34,805 nt of DNA from Opitutaceae bacterium (GCA_024711005.1 JANJTQ010000087.1:1-34805), one strand, 5' to 3'; positions 14,889-23,769 are shown, counted from the first letter of the stretch. Program-made: numbers and translations. Notes: generated from the letters alone by a model not told the origin.

Positions 14889-17792
14889 ATGTCCGGGTTT
14901 TTCCTTATGCGTCTACCCCTGCGCCGATTTTCGCCTTCGACTGGTACCGCCCGCTTCGCCTGCGGCCTTGGCGTTGCCATGATCACAGCCACGGGCGCGC
15001 AGGCCCAGATCCAGGTGCCGCTCCCTCAGATTTTGGGCGAGGCCGACATGCAGATCAAAGCCCGGAAATCCGCCGATGCGGCCGCGCTTTTGGACATGGT
15101 CTTGGCTCGCGTTGAAAAAGGCGAACCCCTGCCGGCCGGCGTGTCGCTTGCGACGGTGCAGTTGCTCGCGGCCAATACCTATTTCCAACTGCAGAATTAT
15201 GCGCGTGCCGAAGAGATCGGAACCGCCCTCCTCAAACACACGACCACGGGCCAGGTTGCGGCGGACGCTCGTCTGGTACTCGGTCTTTCCTTGGCCCTGC
15301 AGAAGAAATTTGCCGAGGCGGTGCCGGTTTTCCAAGCGCTTGAGGAGTCCACGGTTCATCGAGATAAGGCGCTCATGTATCGCTCGATGGCCGCGCAGCA
15401 GGCCGATCAGCCGTTGGTCGCCATTGACGCGCTGAACCGTCTGCTCGCCTCCGCTCCCCGTGATGCCGACTGGGCCGATTCCGCGCTCACTTTGATCGCC
15501 TTGCAGCTCGAGCAGGGAAATCTCCCCGCCGCCCGCCGTGGGTTGGAACTCCTTCGAGGGAGTCTGAACACGGTCGACAATCTTGCCGGTCTCAATGTCC
15601 TCAGTCTTCGACTGGGCGACACCCTCCTTACCACCGATCCGGCCGGAGCGCTCACCGCCTATCGAACGGTGTTGCCGCGCGCAGAACTGCTCCGCCTCCA
15701 AAAGCAGCGTATCGATCGGATGGAGGCTCTTCTTGCCCGGCAAAAAGCGATGTTTCACGGTTCCATCAGCGATGCCGACATGGTTCGTCGCGTTGAATCG
15801 CGCATCAAAGCCACCAAGGAAGCGCTCGACGAGATCGGCAAGCGGGCCGATTACGATGCCACTCTTTTCTATCGTCTTGGCCATACGTTCCTTCTGCGGG
15901 GAGGCGCTTGGGAGGCGGCCATCGTCTTCGAGCGCCTGATCAAGGAGTACCCCCAGGCCGAGGAGCGCGAGCTTGCGTACGCGGAACTCGTTCGTGCATA
16001 CGCGGATTCGGGGCGCGTTGATAAAATGCGCATCGCCCTGGACGATTTCATGCGCGCGCTCCCGGACAGCAAATTGCTGCCCCAATCCCTCTATGTCGCG
16101 GCTCAAGCGGCTTTCGAGAAAGGACGCGCCGACTTGCAGCTTGAATTTCTTGAGGTTGGCATTTCCCGGTTCCCCGAGGCCGAACTCGCCGAGTTTATGT
16201 TGCTGATGCAGGCCAACGCCCATTTTGCCGGTGGCCGTTTCGAGGAGGCGCATGCGTCGGCGAGCAGCTACGTTACGAAATATCCCGAGGGGAAATTTGC
16301 GGAGGACGCGACGTACCTGCGCGCAATGGCGACCCTCGTCTTGGGCCGTGCCTCCGACGCCGTCAAAGAGATCAACGAATACCTCGCAAAGTATCCGGAG
16401 GGACGTTTCGTCGCCGATGGCCGGTACCGCATCGCCGCCGCGTTCTACGCGATGCAGGATTATCCGGCCGCCGAGAAACAGCTCGACGCATGGCTGGCCG
16501 ATTACCCGGAAGGTCATCCGCAGCGCGGCGAAGCCTACTCAACCCAAGGCGACGTGTATGCCGGTCAAAACCTGATCGAAAAGGCGATTGCGAGCTACCG
16601 CGCGGCCTTGGCCACTCCGTTGGGCGACGACCAGCTCGGCTACGTTCTCGACGAATTGACCAAGCACTACCAATCCAAGCGCGACTACAATGCCGCCGCT
16701 GTGATTTGGGAGGATTTTGCCCGCGAACGTCCGGATCACCCCTTCGTCATCAACGCCGCTTACTGGATCGGTCGCTTGCGGTCACGCGAAGGCAAGACCG
16801 ACGAAGCAATCGGACAGATGGGCGAAATCGCCCGTCGCTATATCACCGATCCCAATCGCGACGCCGTCGAACGTCTGCTGACGCAAATGGCCGCTCTTCT
16901 GGCCCGCAACCCCCGTCCCGGCCCCGACGGAGTGCGTCCGCCTCCGCCTTCACCACGGCAGATCGCCGCGCGCATCGAGCGGGAGCTGGTGACCAACGAA
17001 AACCACGGTCAGCCCACGGTGAAAGCACGTGTGCTCTTCACCGAGGCAGAGGTGGCCTCGCTGCGAAAAGACGCCGCCTTGCGCGATCAGCTCCTGGCTC
17101 GAATCGGCAACGAGATTCCTCCCGAGGCGCTTCCTCCCGGCCTGTTGGGGCGCGTGGGTGATCTTCTCCGCGAGCAGGGCAAACTGGAGGCCGCCCGCGC
17201 CTGTTATGATCAGCTGGTGTTGCGCTATCCGCGTTCGATGTATGCCGATTTCGGATACGTCGGGCTTGGCGAGTTGGCGTATCTCGCAGGCGATTACGAC
17301 AGCGCCCTCGTTCATTTTACCAACGCCATCGATCGCGCCGGCGCACGCTTCAAGCTCCTCGAGGCCACCCTTGGGCGGGCAAAAACGTTGCTCGCCGCCA
17401 ACCGACTCGAAGACGCCAAGGAACTGTTCGAGCAGGTCGCCGGCACCCGTGCCTGGCGCGGCGAGGCCACCGCCCAGAGCATCTATTCGCTCGGCGAAAT
17501 CCTTCTTAAACGCGGCAGCTCCGAAGACCTCGCGCAAGCCCAGGCTCACTTCCAGCGCGTCTTCATCTCCTATCGCAAGTTCACCCCGTGGGTTGCTCGC
17601 GCCTACCTGAGCGGCGGCCAGACGTTTGAAAAGCTCGGCAAACCCGCCGAGGCGCTTGCCACGTACCGTGAGATGCTGAGGGACGAACGTCTCGCCTCCT
17701 ACCCTGAAACTGCGCGGGCTCGCGAACGTATCGCGGTCCTCGAACTGCAACTCCCCGCAACGGCCACGGCCAGCACAGGAGGCGCCTCATGA
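14889..17792 (+). CDS. Large exported TPR-repeat protein
   Basis: The protein has 967 residues from ATG 14889; ATG 14907 is an alternative with a tighter basic N-region. A signal peptide ends near ATGAQAQ. The rest is almost entirely tetratricopeptide-type helical hairpins, for example YLRAMATLVLGRASDAVKEI and AAAFYAMQDYPAAEKQLDAW. A proline-rich break (RPGPDGVRPPPPSPRQ) near residues 675-690 separates two TPR arrays. Such proteins are scaffolds for envelope complexes. Its stop overlaps the start of the next gene (ATGA 17789-17792), and the set continues with ExbB/ExbD, so it likely serves as the periplasmic platform of a proton-motive-force-coupled machine. Function is inferred from context only. 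Confidence 0.85.
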   Translation: MSGFFLMRLPLRRFSPSTGTARFACGLGVAMITATGAQAQIQVPLPQILGEADMQIKARKSADAAALLDMVLARVEKGEPLPAGVSLATVQLLAANTYFQLQNYARAEEIGTALLKHTTTGQVAADARLVLGLSLALQKKFAEAVPVFQALEESTVHRDKALMYRSMAAQQADQPLVAIDALNRLLASAPRDADWADSALTLIALQLEQGNLPAARRGLELLRGSLNTVDNLAGLNVLSLRLGDTLLTTDPAGALTAYRTVLPRAELLRLQKQRIDRMEALLARQKAMFHGSISDADMVRRVESRIKATKEALDEIGKRADYDATLFYRLGHTFLLRGGAWEAAIVFERLIKEYPQAEERELAYAELVRAYADSGRVDKMRIALDDFMRALPDSKLLPQSLYVAAQAAFEKGRADLQLEFLEVGISRFPEAELAEFMLLMQANAHFAGGRFEEAHASASSYVTKYPEGKFAEDATYLRAMATLVLGRASDAVKEINEYLAKYPEGRFVADGRYRIAAAFYAMQDYPAAEKQLDAWLADYPEGHPQRGEAYSTQGDVYAGQNLIEKAIASYRAALATPLGDDQLGYVLDELTKHYQSKRDYNAAAVIWEDFARERPDHPFVINAAYWIGRLRSREGKTDEAIGQMGEIARRYITDPNRDAVERLLTQMAALLARNPRPGPDGVRPPPPSPRQIAARIERELVTNENHGQPTVKARVLFTEAEVASLRKDAALRDQLLARIGNEIPPEALPPGLLGRVGDLLREQGKLEAARACYDQLVLRYPRSMYADFGYVGLGELAYLAGDYDSALVHFTNAIDRAGARFKLLEATLGRAKTLLAANRLEDAKELFEQVAGTRAWRGEATAQSIYSLGEILLKRGSSEDLAQAQAHFQRVFISYRKFTPWVARAYLSGGQTFEKLGKPAEALATYREMLRDERLASYPETARARERIAVLELQLPATATASTGGAS

Positions 17793-18589
17793 AAACAATT
17801 CTTTGTGCATTACTCGCTCTGGCCGCTGTGTCGCCCCTGTGCGCCCAGCGTTACCTTCTCAAAGACGGACGGGTGCTCAATCACGCGGACGTGACTCTGA
17901 GCGGTACCAACCTCGTTCGCTCGGTCGGCGACGGTGCGGAGATTGCCTATCCGGTGTCCCAAGTGATCCGCCTCGACTGGCCTGAGCCCGAGGAAATCGC
18001 GCAGGCTCGCGAGCTCGTACTCACGGGCAAAGGAGCTGAAGCCGAGGAGAAGATCACCCCGATTTATCGCCAGTTTGCCCCTTTCTCGAAATTGCCGGGG
18101 TCTTGGTGGAGCGAAGCGGCGTTGATTCGCGCCCGTGCGCTTCTCGCCCAAGAGAAAAACAGCGAGACCGAGCGTGCGGCGCGCGAGCTCATGTCCACCT
18201 CCACCGATTCGGAGACCGTCGCGGCCGCGCAATTGATCATGGCTCGCATCCAGATGTTGCTCGATAAAGCCGACATCGCCGATGCGATGCTGGACGAAAT
18301 CATGCGGAAGGATGCCTCCGCCGAGATCGAGGCTCGCGCCGCCATCCTGCGCGGCGACATCGCATATGCACGGAAGGACTTCGAGAAGGCGTTGGAGTTT
18401 TACCTTCAGGTGCCCGCTTTTTACGGAACCGAAGAAGCCGTCATGCCGGTCGCCCTGTTGGGCAGCGCACGCGCCTACCAGGGCTACGGCGACAAGACCA
18501 GGGCTGAACGCGCTTATCTCGATATCATCGTAACTTATCCCGATAGTGCGGAAGCGGCCATAGCCACGACCGAGTCCGCAGCCCTCTGA
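17789..18589 (+). CDS. Small exported TPR protein
   Basis: The product has 266 residues with a short signal peptide (ILCALLALAAVSPLCAQ). Residues about 20-60 form a small beta-rich module (YLLKDGRVLNHADVTLSGTN ending at VIRLDWPEP). The remainder is helical TPR-like repeats (RAAILRGDIAYARKDFEKAL, GSARAYQGYGDKTRAERAY). The start overlaps the stop of the large TPR gene, so both should be made in fixed ratio. It probably binds the same envelope complex. A 41-bp gap with little structure leads to exbB. Confidence 0.8.
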   Translation: MKTILCALLALAAVSPLCAQRYLLKDGRVLNHADVTLSGTNLVRSVGDGAEIAYPVSQVIRLDWPEPEEIAQARELVLTGKGAEAEEKITPIYRQFAPFSKLPGSWWSEAALIRARALLAQEKNSETERAARELMSTSTDSETVAAAQLIMARIQMLLDKADIADAMLDEIMRKDASAEIEARAAILRGDIAYARKDFEKALEFYLQVPAFYGTEEAVMPVALLGSARAYQGYGDKTRAERAYLDIIVTYPDSAEAAIATTESAAL

Positions 18590-18630
18590 TCTTTTTGCTT
18601 TCTTAGAAATAAACATATCTCCCGCGAATT

Positions 18631-19446
18631 ATGAAATCCACCCTCCGCCGCCTCACCGGCATTGCCGGTCTGATCACCGCCAGTCCGCTCGCCCTCCTTG
18701 CTCAGGAAGCTGCCGCCGCCGCTCCCACGGTCGTTAAGCAGTCCCTATTGCAGGACCTCAGCGCCCCTGCGATTCTTCCTCTTTGGCTCTGCTCCGCGCT
18801 CATCGTTTATCTGGTGATCGATCTTTCCATGAAGACGACGGCGAAGGCATTCATCTCGCCAGTGGCGGTTGATGCGTTCCGCGCCTATTTCCGGGCCGGC
18901 GACTACCGCGGTGCGTACGCTTGGGCGCAAGCCAACCCCGGTCTTTTGGCCAATGTCGTTTTCGCCGGCCTCAAGCACGCTCCCGGAGGCAAGCAGGCCG
19001 CCGAAGATGCGATGGCCTCGGCCATCATCGGCGAAAATGCCCGCTTCCAGAGCAAAATCGCCTATCTCTCCGTTATCGGCGTTATCGCTCCGATGATCGG
19101 TCTCACCGGTACGGTTATCGGCATGATCCAAGCCTTCGCGGCGATGGGCCAGGCCGGAGCCGCCGATCCTTCCAAGCTCTCGGGCGCCATCGGTCACGTG
19201 CTCTACGCGACGGCCTCCGGTCTGGCGGTCGCAATCCCTGCGTTCATCTTCTACTACCTCATCCGCAACCGCGTGGGACATGCCGTTCATGCGCTGTCGG
19301 ATGTCGCCAACGATCTGTTCCGCAAGTTCCCCTACAACCACCTCGCCGACGTTGAGTTTGAAGGTGGCGAGAGTTTTGCCGCTACGCCCAACTGGGTTGC
19401 CGGCAGCCCGACCTTCGTGGCCTCCGCCGAAGGGCAGCAGGCCTGA
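18631..19446 (+). CDS. exbB: ExbB/TolQ/MotA-family proton channel protein
   Basis: This is the inner-membrane motor subunit that, with ExbD, uses the proton motive force to energise envelope work. Its 271 residues start with a signal-like segment (GLITASPLALLAQEAAAAA). Then comes TM1 (ILPLWLCSALIVYLVIDL), a cytoplasmic loop (about residues 70-140), TM2 (YLSVIGVIAPMIGLTGTVIG) and TM3 (YATASGLAVAIPAFIFYYLI). The conserved Thr residues of TM2 (LTGTV) and TM3 (ATASG) that line the proton path are present. The extended N-terminus is common in this branch. A stem-loop follows the gene before exbD. Confidence 0.93.
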   Translation: MKSTLRRLTGIAGLITASPLALLAQEAAAAAPTVVKQSLLQDLSAPAILPLWLCSALIVYLVIDLSMKTTAKAFISPVAVDAFRAYFRAGDYRGAYAWAQANPGLLANVVFAGLKHAPGGKQAAEDAMASAIIGENARFQSKIAYLSVIGVIAPMIGLTGTVIGMIQAFAAMGQAGAADPSKLSGAIGHVLYATASGLAVAIPAFIFYYLIRNRVGHAVHALSDVANDLFRKFPYNHLADVEFEGGESFAATPNWVAGSPTFVASAEGQQA

Positions 19447-19455
19447 TCCCCGTTC

Positions 19456-19481
19456 GCGCGGGAGGCTTCGGCGTCCCGCGC
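19456..19481 (+). promoter_or_regulatory. Intra-operon stem-loop between exbB and exbD
   Basis: GCGCGGGA (19456-19463) pairs perfectly with TCCCGCGC (19474-19481) around a 10-base loop. There is no T-run, so full termination is unlikely. It may stabilise the exbB mRNA end and set ExbB above ExbD levels, as the motor stoichiometry requires. Confidence 0.5.
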
Positions 19482-19510
19482 TCCTTTCAACCCTTTAACT
19501 CCTTAAACTC

Positions 19511-19936
19511 ATGGCAGGTGGTGGTGGTGGTGCTGATGGCGAGCCCGAATTCCAAATCGCCCCGATGATCGACGTGCTTCTCGTGCTGCTCATCTTCTTC
19601 ATGAGCATCGCGACGACCGCGGTCTCGCGTTACGACCCGTCCATCGAGCTCCCCGTGGCGCCCGACGCCAACAAGAAGGACGACTCGGAAGGCGAACTCG
19701 TCTTCAATGTCGCCTGGCGTGCGCAGACACAGTCGGCGGTGACCACCTTCGAGGAGCATGTCGTCAACGTTGACGATGTTGTCGCCACGTTGATCGCCCG
19801 AAAAAAGGCCAATGACAAAGTTCGTGTGCTGGTGCGCAGCGATGCACTCACGCCTGTTCGTTATATCTCCGCCGTCGTGGAGGCCGCCGCCAAGGCGGGC
19901 ATCTCCGACGTGACTTTCGCCACCCTTAGCCGCTGA
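19511..19936 (+). CDS. exbD: ExbD/TolR-family protein, first copy
   Basis: The protein has 141 residues with one N-terminal membrane helix, PMIDVLLVLLIFFMSIATTA. The helix carries the essential proton-binding Asp of the PMIDV motif. A periplasmic domain follows, with DDVVATLIARKKANDKVRVL and the terminal YISAVVEAAAKAGISDVTFA typical of ExbD. A Gly-rich start (GGGGGADGEPEF) precedes the helix. It lies 65 bp after exbB and 10 bp before a second exbD. Two different ExbDs suggest a hetero-oligomeric peg in the ExbB channel. Confidence 0.93.
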   Translation: MAGGGGGADGEPEFQIAPMIDVLLVLLIFFMSIATTAVSRYDPSIELPVAPDANKKDDSEGELVFNVAWRAQTQSAVTTFEEHVVNVDDVVATLIARKKANDKVRVLVRSDALTPVRYISAVVEAAAKAGISDVTFATLSR

Positions 19937-19946
19937 ACTTCCGACC

Positions 19947-20393
19947 ATGAAAATGCCCCTCCAGCAGGCCAACTCCGATGTGGGCTTCCAGATCGCGCCC
20001 ATGATCGACGTGGTGTTCGTGATCCTCGTCTTCTTTATGGCCATGGCCGCGCAGATCCGCATCGAGCAGATCTTGCAGACCAAGCTTCCCGGTATCGCCG
20101 TCTCCTCCACGTCCACCGAGTTTGTGGATGAGCAAATCCTCCAGATCGGCGAGGACGGCGAGGTTTCGCTCAACGACGAATCGTATGATTCGGCGCAGAG
20201 TCGCGAACTGCCGCTGCTTACGGGTACGCTCATGCGGCTCAAGGCCTCGAGTGAGGCGGCCAAGAGCAAGCTCGTGGTCACGCTGATCAGCCATCCTGAG
20301 TCCCCGTACTTCCGGACCATCGACGTGCTCAACGCCCTGTCTGTCGCAGGCATCACCAACGTCACCTTCACCTCCGATTCCGAAGATTATTAA
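19947..20393 (+). CDS. exbD: ExbD/TolR-family protein, second copy
   Basis: The protein has 148 residues, again with PMIDVVFVILVFFMAMAAQI as the single membrane helix and its conserved Asp. The periplasmic part differs from the first copy, with an insertion rich in Glu and Ser, then SPYFRTIDVLNALSVAGITN as the conserved C-terminal helix. It starts 10 bp after the first exbD and ends 9 bp before the VWA-like gene. The divergence of the periplasmic parts suggests different partners. Confidence 0.92.
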   Translation: MKMPLQQANSDVGFQIAPMIDVVFVILVFFMAMAAQIRIEQILQTKLPGIAVSSTSTEFVDEQILQIGEDGEVSLNDESYDSAQSRELPLLTGTLMRLKASSEAAKSKLVVTLISHPESPYFRTIDVLNALSVAGITNVTFTSDSEDY

Positions 20394-20402
20394 TCCCCTG
20401 CG

Positions 20403-21863
20403 ATGAGCACCCCCCATCCCAACCTTTACAAGCGACTCACCGCCAGTGTACCGCTGCTCGTCACGGTGATTGTGCATGTGATCCTTATCGCCGTCGCCGG
20501 GTACTTCGTCAGCGAACAGATCATTGGCAAAAAAAAGATTTTGGAGGCGAGGGCCCCCACCGAAAATGTCGCGCAGAAGCAGGTTGAGCATCGCCTGCAG
20601 GTTGCCCGTAAGGGGGGCGGCTCCGCGAGTTCCTCGCCGGTGTCCGCTTCGCGTATTTTTTCGACCGCCGCGAACGCCTTGCAGATGCCTGAAATGCCCG
20701 ACCTGCCGTCCGTGGGAGCCAGCTCATTGAGCGGCATGGGCTTCGGCAAAGGCATGGGTGCCGTCGGCACCGGTACGGGCTATAACACCGGTATCGGCTC
20801 GGGAAGCGGACTTGGGCGGGGATTCATGAGCATGAGTTTTCTGGGCGTGACCAGTCAGAGCGCGTCCAAGATCGTATTCATTGTGGACGTGGGACGCAGT
20901 CTGCTCGACATCCGCAAGGGCGGATTCGAGGCCTTCACCATCATCCGTGAAGAGATCATGAAACTGGTCAATCGCCTGCCCCCGACCGCCGAGTTCGGCG
21001 TGGTCCTTTATGAAGGACAGCGTTGGAGCAATAACTCGGTCGCGGCCTTCGACGCGAAGCTATTGCCCGCCACGGTCGGTAACAAACAGGAATTTTTTGA
21101 ATGGATCGGCCCCGTGAATGCGACACCGGACCGCATTGGATTGTCATCGGTGTCGGGACGCCGGCAGCGCTGGACCCCCAAAGATATTTCGAGCGCCGGG
21201 ATCGATCCGCTGCTTAACACCCCGGAATGGTCGCGCGCCCTTCACTATGCTTTCGAAATGGAACCGGATACCATTTACATCATTTCCGGTAGCCAGGGCT
21301 CGCTCAAACGGGATGTCTCCGAAGCCGAGTTGGCCCGTCGCAAGCGGGCGTATGAAGAACGCATCGCCGACCTAAAGCGCCAAGGTTATGACTTGGCCGC
21401 AGTCTCCGCCGCGCGCAATCGGGCTCTCAGCAAAGCCCGGGCGGAATTGAACGCGATCAACAACCAACTGCGCGCGAAGGGCAAATCGCCGTTCATTATC
21501 ACGGATACAAGACGTATCTTCGAGTCGGACTTTCAGGCGGCCCTCAAGCGTGCCGGCTTTAGCATCAAGCTCGATAAGACGGGTTGGACCAATAAGCAGG
21601 GGCAGCTGATGTGGGGCGATGGCTATTCGGATGACACGGCTGCTCCGTTCAGCGACCTTATCCTACACGTCTCCAAGCTTAAGCGCGCATTGCTGAAAGA
21701 TCAGACGGCCATTAACTATTTCCTCTTCGTCGGTCCGGACGAAAAACCCCAGTCCTCGATGGACAACCTTAGCGACTTTACGCGTCGCAATAACGGCAAG
21801 TTCGAGTTGCTGACGACCAAGCGGCTAAAGGAAATCGCCGCTCGCGACGAGCAGGGCAACTGA
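20403..21863 (+). CDS. Membrane-anchored VWA-like protein in the TonB position
   Basis: The product has 486 residues. A short cytoplasmic tail and one membrane helix (VPLLVTVIVHVILIAVAGYF) give TonB-like topology. A Ser/Gly-rich linker follows, with GMGFGKGMGAVGTGTGYNTG repeats (about residues 110-145). Then comes a VWA-like domain opening with SKIVFIVDVGRSLLDI, where the MIDAS DxSxS has become D-V-G-R-S, so metal binding is doubtful. Residues about 305-365 are a charged helical insertion (LARRKRAYEERIADLKRQGY). The C-terminus is not a TonB domain. It probably transmits ExbBD movement to the TPR proteins or another periplasmic target. No terminator with a T-run follows. Confidence 0.75.
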   Translation: MSTPHPNLYKRLTASVPLLVTVIVHVILIAVAGYFVSEQIIGKKKILEARAPTENVAQKQVEHRLQVARKGGGSASSSPVSASRIFSTAANALQMPEMPDLPSVGASSLSGMGFGKGMGAVGTGTGYNTGIGSGSGLGRGFMSMSFLGVTSQSASKIVFIVDVGRSLLDIRKGGFEAFTIIREEIMKLVNRLPPTAEFGVVLYEGQRWSNNSVAAFDAKLLPATVGNKQEFFEWIGPVNATPDRIGLSSVSGRRQRWTPKDISSAGIDPLLNTPEWSRALHYAFEMEPDTIYIISGSQGSLKRDVSEAELARRKRAYEERIADLKRQGYDLAAVSAARNRALSKARAELNAINNQLRAKGKSPFIITDTRRIFESDFQAALKRAGFSIKLDKTGWTNKQGQLMWGDGYSDDTAAPFSDLILHVSKLKRALLKDQTAINYFLFVGPDEKPQSSMDNLSDFTRRNNGKFELLTTKRLKEIAARDEQGN

Positions 21864-22280
21864 GTTCCGGTCGTTTGGTTTGAGGCCAGCGCTCGGGGCT
21901 ACCGAATGCCTCGGGCGACTTGTCTAAACCTAGTGTAGGCGAACCGCTCAATGGGTTCCCGGATGAATCTCCGAGAACCCCTCGACTGAGGGAGGCGTTA
22001 CTCCAGTGGGAAAATTATAGATCGGGTCCACGGCTTTGCGCGGGGCCTTCGATGAAGTCGGTTGTCGGCGAGTATCATTCCCGGGCTCCCGGGTGAGTAA
22101 TGGACACCTCTGTCTGCCGAGACCAAAGCGGGTTTGCTCGCCGTGTCATCACTGGCTGACCGGCTGCCCGCATCGGGTGAGTGATGGGTTTCGCGTTTCC
22201 GGCACCGTGCTCCCGCCTGCTTGCGCAGGCTTCACCGGCCGTGCCACGTGAGTCGATAAGCCGGTAATTACTGGCGCATT
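21864..22280. other. Gene-free, hairpin-rich spacer before the BMC locus
   Basis: No convincing gene is seen. Hairpins present are GGGTTC/GAACCC with inner CGGA/TCCG (21953-21980), CCCGGG-ct-CCCGGG (about 22080-22096), and GCCTGC-ttgc-GCAGGC (22215-22230). CGGGTGAGTRATGG occurs twice, near 22091 and 22174. None has a T-run. The region may be a decayed dispersed repeat and may also end the ExbBD transcript. Confidence 0.4.
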
Positions 22281-22310
22281 TTGACAGAATTGGCAAAAAA
22301 CGATCATAAT
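22281..22310 (+). promoter_or_regulatory. Promoter of the BMC operon
   Basis: TTGACA at 22281-22286 and CATAAT at 22305-22310 are separated by 18 bp, a strong sigma-70-type match in a GC-rich background. Transcription would begin near 22317, leaving a leader of about 90 bases before pduL. Confidence 0.75.
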
Positions 22311-22319
22311 CTACCAAAA
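22301..22319 (+). promoter_or_regulatory. Putative operator, copy 1
   Basis: CGATCATAATCTACCAAAA covers the -10 box and start point. Its reverse complement recurs with a single mismatch at 30314-30332 in front of the second BMC transcription unit. Together with ATTTTGACAGA at 22279-22289 it forms an imperfect inverted repeat (9 of 11 bases), so a dimeric repressor is likely. Confidence 0.65.
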
Positions 22320-22354
22320 TCCAGCAGGCGTGACTGCGGAAATCGGCGTAGGCT

Positions 22355-22381
22355 GGGACTTCTTCGAACTGGGTCCCTTTT
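22355..22381 (+). promoter_or_regulatory. Weak leader hairpin before pduL
   Basis: GGGAC (22355-22359) can pair with GTCCC (22373-22377), followed by TTTT. It lies in the predicted 5' leader. It could attenuate transcription but is short, and chance is possible. Confidence 0.25.
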
Positions 22382-22405
22382 GGCTATCTGGACCGTCACG
22401 CTGCT

Positions 22406-23080
22406 ATGTTAGCTCCTCCCCAACCTCATCCTGCAGAGATCGAACACCTTGTCCGTCGGGCGCTTTACCAGCGCCTCGGCCGGGTTGCTCCGCTTCAGGT
22501 GAGGGCGCCAAATCCGCTCCTCGTCAACGTTTCCGCCCGGCACTGCCATCTCACGCCGGAGGCCGTCGAAATTCTGTTCGGCAAGGGCCGCAAACTGACC
22601 CCCAAGAAGTGGCTCTACCAGAAAGACCAATTCGCAGCCGAGGAGAGAGTCACGCTCATCGGTCCGCGTAGCCGCGTGATTTCCAATCTCCGCATTCTCG
22701 GGCCTTGCCGGGATTTCAACCAGGTGGAACTCGCCCTGACCGATTCGATCGCGCTCGGCTTTGAAATTCCGGTGCGTCAGTCGGGCAACATCAAAGGCAC
22801 CACCGGTTGCATGCTCATGGGCCCGGCCGGTTTTCTGGAACTGACCGAGGGCGTGATTCGTGCCGCACCTCATGTCCACATGCATCCCGACGACACCGCA
22901 TTTTATGGCGTGAAGGCCGGCGACTTTATGCGTCTGCGCATCGGCGGACCGTGCGCCGTCACCTTCGAGCGGCTGCTCGTGCGCGAGCACGTCGATTTCA
23001 AATTGGAGGTCCATATCGACACCGACGAGGCCAACGCCTGCGACCTCCGTCCCGACACGCCGGTCGAACTCCTCAAGTAG
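22406..23080 (+). CDS. pduL: PduL-type phosphotransacylase
   Basis: PduL swaps CoA for phosphate on an acyl-CoA inside the microcompartment, recycling CoA and giving acyl-phosphate. The 224 residues start with an amphipathic helix (AEIEHLVRRALYQRLG) that fits an encapsulation peptide. The two PduL half-barrels follow. Zinc-ligand motifs are VNVSARHCHLT near residue 40 and the HVHMHPDDT cluster near 157. RQSGNIKGTTG and GPAGFLELTEGVIRA are also typical. As first gene of the locus it is 45 bp before the first shell gene. In this pathway the substrate is probably lactyl-CoA rather than propionyl-CoA, an inference from the aldolases nearby. Confidence 0.95.
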   Translation: MLAPPQPHPAEIEHLVRRALYQRLGRVAPLQVRAPNPLLVNVSARHCHLTPEAVEILFGKGRKLTPKKWLYQKDQFAAEERVTLIGPRSRVISNLRILGPCRDFNQVELALTDSIALGFEIPVRQSGNIKGTTGCMLMGPAGFLELTEGVIRAAPHVHMHPDDTAFYGVKAGDFMRLRIGGPCAVTFERLLVREHVDFKLEVHIDTDEANACDLRPDTPVELLK

Positions 23081-23125
23081 CCCGACCCGACTTTTTCGCT
23101 CCATCACCCGTCAACTCACCTCACT

Positions 23126-23395
23126 ATGAATGATTCCATCGGATTAATCGAAACCCGCGGCTACACCGGCTCCGTCGAAGCCAGCGATGCCATGGTCAAA
23201 GCCGCCAGCGTCACCCTCGTTCGCACGTTCCAGATCGGCGGCGGCCTCATCACCGTCGCGGTCAAAGGCGATGTCGGCTCCGTGAAGGCCGCCGTCGAGG
23301 CCGGTTCAGAAGCCGCCAAACGCGTCGGCGAGCTCGTCAGCTCGCACGTCATTCCCCGCCCGCATCCCGACCTCCTCAAACAAATCGGTCTCTAA
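23126..23395 (+). CDS. BMC-H shell protein 1
   Basis: This is a hexameric shell facet protein of 89 residues, a single BMC domain. The typical features are IGLIETRGYTGSVEASDAMV at the start, GDVGSVKAAVEAGSEAAKRV in the middle and the HVIPRPHPDL tail. The pore loop reads IGGGL, against GSG in PduA, so the central pore is lined by glycine only. It starts 45 bp after pduL and is followed by the second BMC-H. Confidence 0.96.
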   Translation: MNDSIGLIETRGYTGSVEASDAMVKAASVTLVRTFQIGGGLITVAVKGDVGSVKAAVEAGSEAAKRVGELVSSHVIPRPHPDLLKQIGL

Positions 23396-23478
23396 CGAAA
23401 CGCGTCCGTCCGCGGCCCCTTTTGCCGCAGCGAACATCGCGCCCTCTCTCAACGTTCATCGCTCAACACCTCCTCCCC

Positions 23479-23769
23479 ATGGCACAACTCGCCCTCGGTA
23501 TCATCGAAACCAAAGGTTTCATCACGCTGCTCGAAGCCGCCGACTCCGCCCTTAAGGCCGCCAACGTCACCATGACCGGCTATGAAGCGGTCGGCAGCGG
23601 CTACGTCGCCGCTTTCTTCCGCGGCGATGTCGCCGCCGTCAAATCCGCCGTCGAAGCCGGTGCCGAATCCGGCAAACGCGTCGGCGAAATCATCAGCGTC
23701 CAGGTCATTCCCCGTCCGCACGACGACCTCGCCGGCCTGGGCAAATGGCTCGCCGCTCCCGCCGCCTGA
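23479..23769 (+). CDS. BMC-H shell protein 2
   Basis: This 96-residue, single BMC-domain protein starts at ATG 23479 (MAQLALGIIETKGF). An in-frame extension to 23422 is unlike the family and is rejected. The pore loop reads VGSGYV, the canonical PduA-type motif. The tail VQVIPRPHDDL is standard, followed by a short Ala-rich end. With BMC-H1 and BMC-H3 it should form the facets of the shell. It lies between BMC-H1 (83 bp) and the kinase gene (37 bp). Confidence 0.96.
   Translation: MAQLALGIIETKGFITLLEAADSALKAANVTMTGYEAVGSGYVAAFFRGDVAAVKSAVEAGAESGKRVGEIISVQVIPRPHDDLAGLGKWLAAPAA

Noticed and set aside
22036-22317. Small ORFs on both strands in the spacer before pduL
   Set aside because: They consist of hairpin sequence, have no recognisable pattern, and overlap the promoter.
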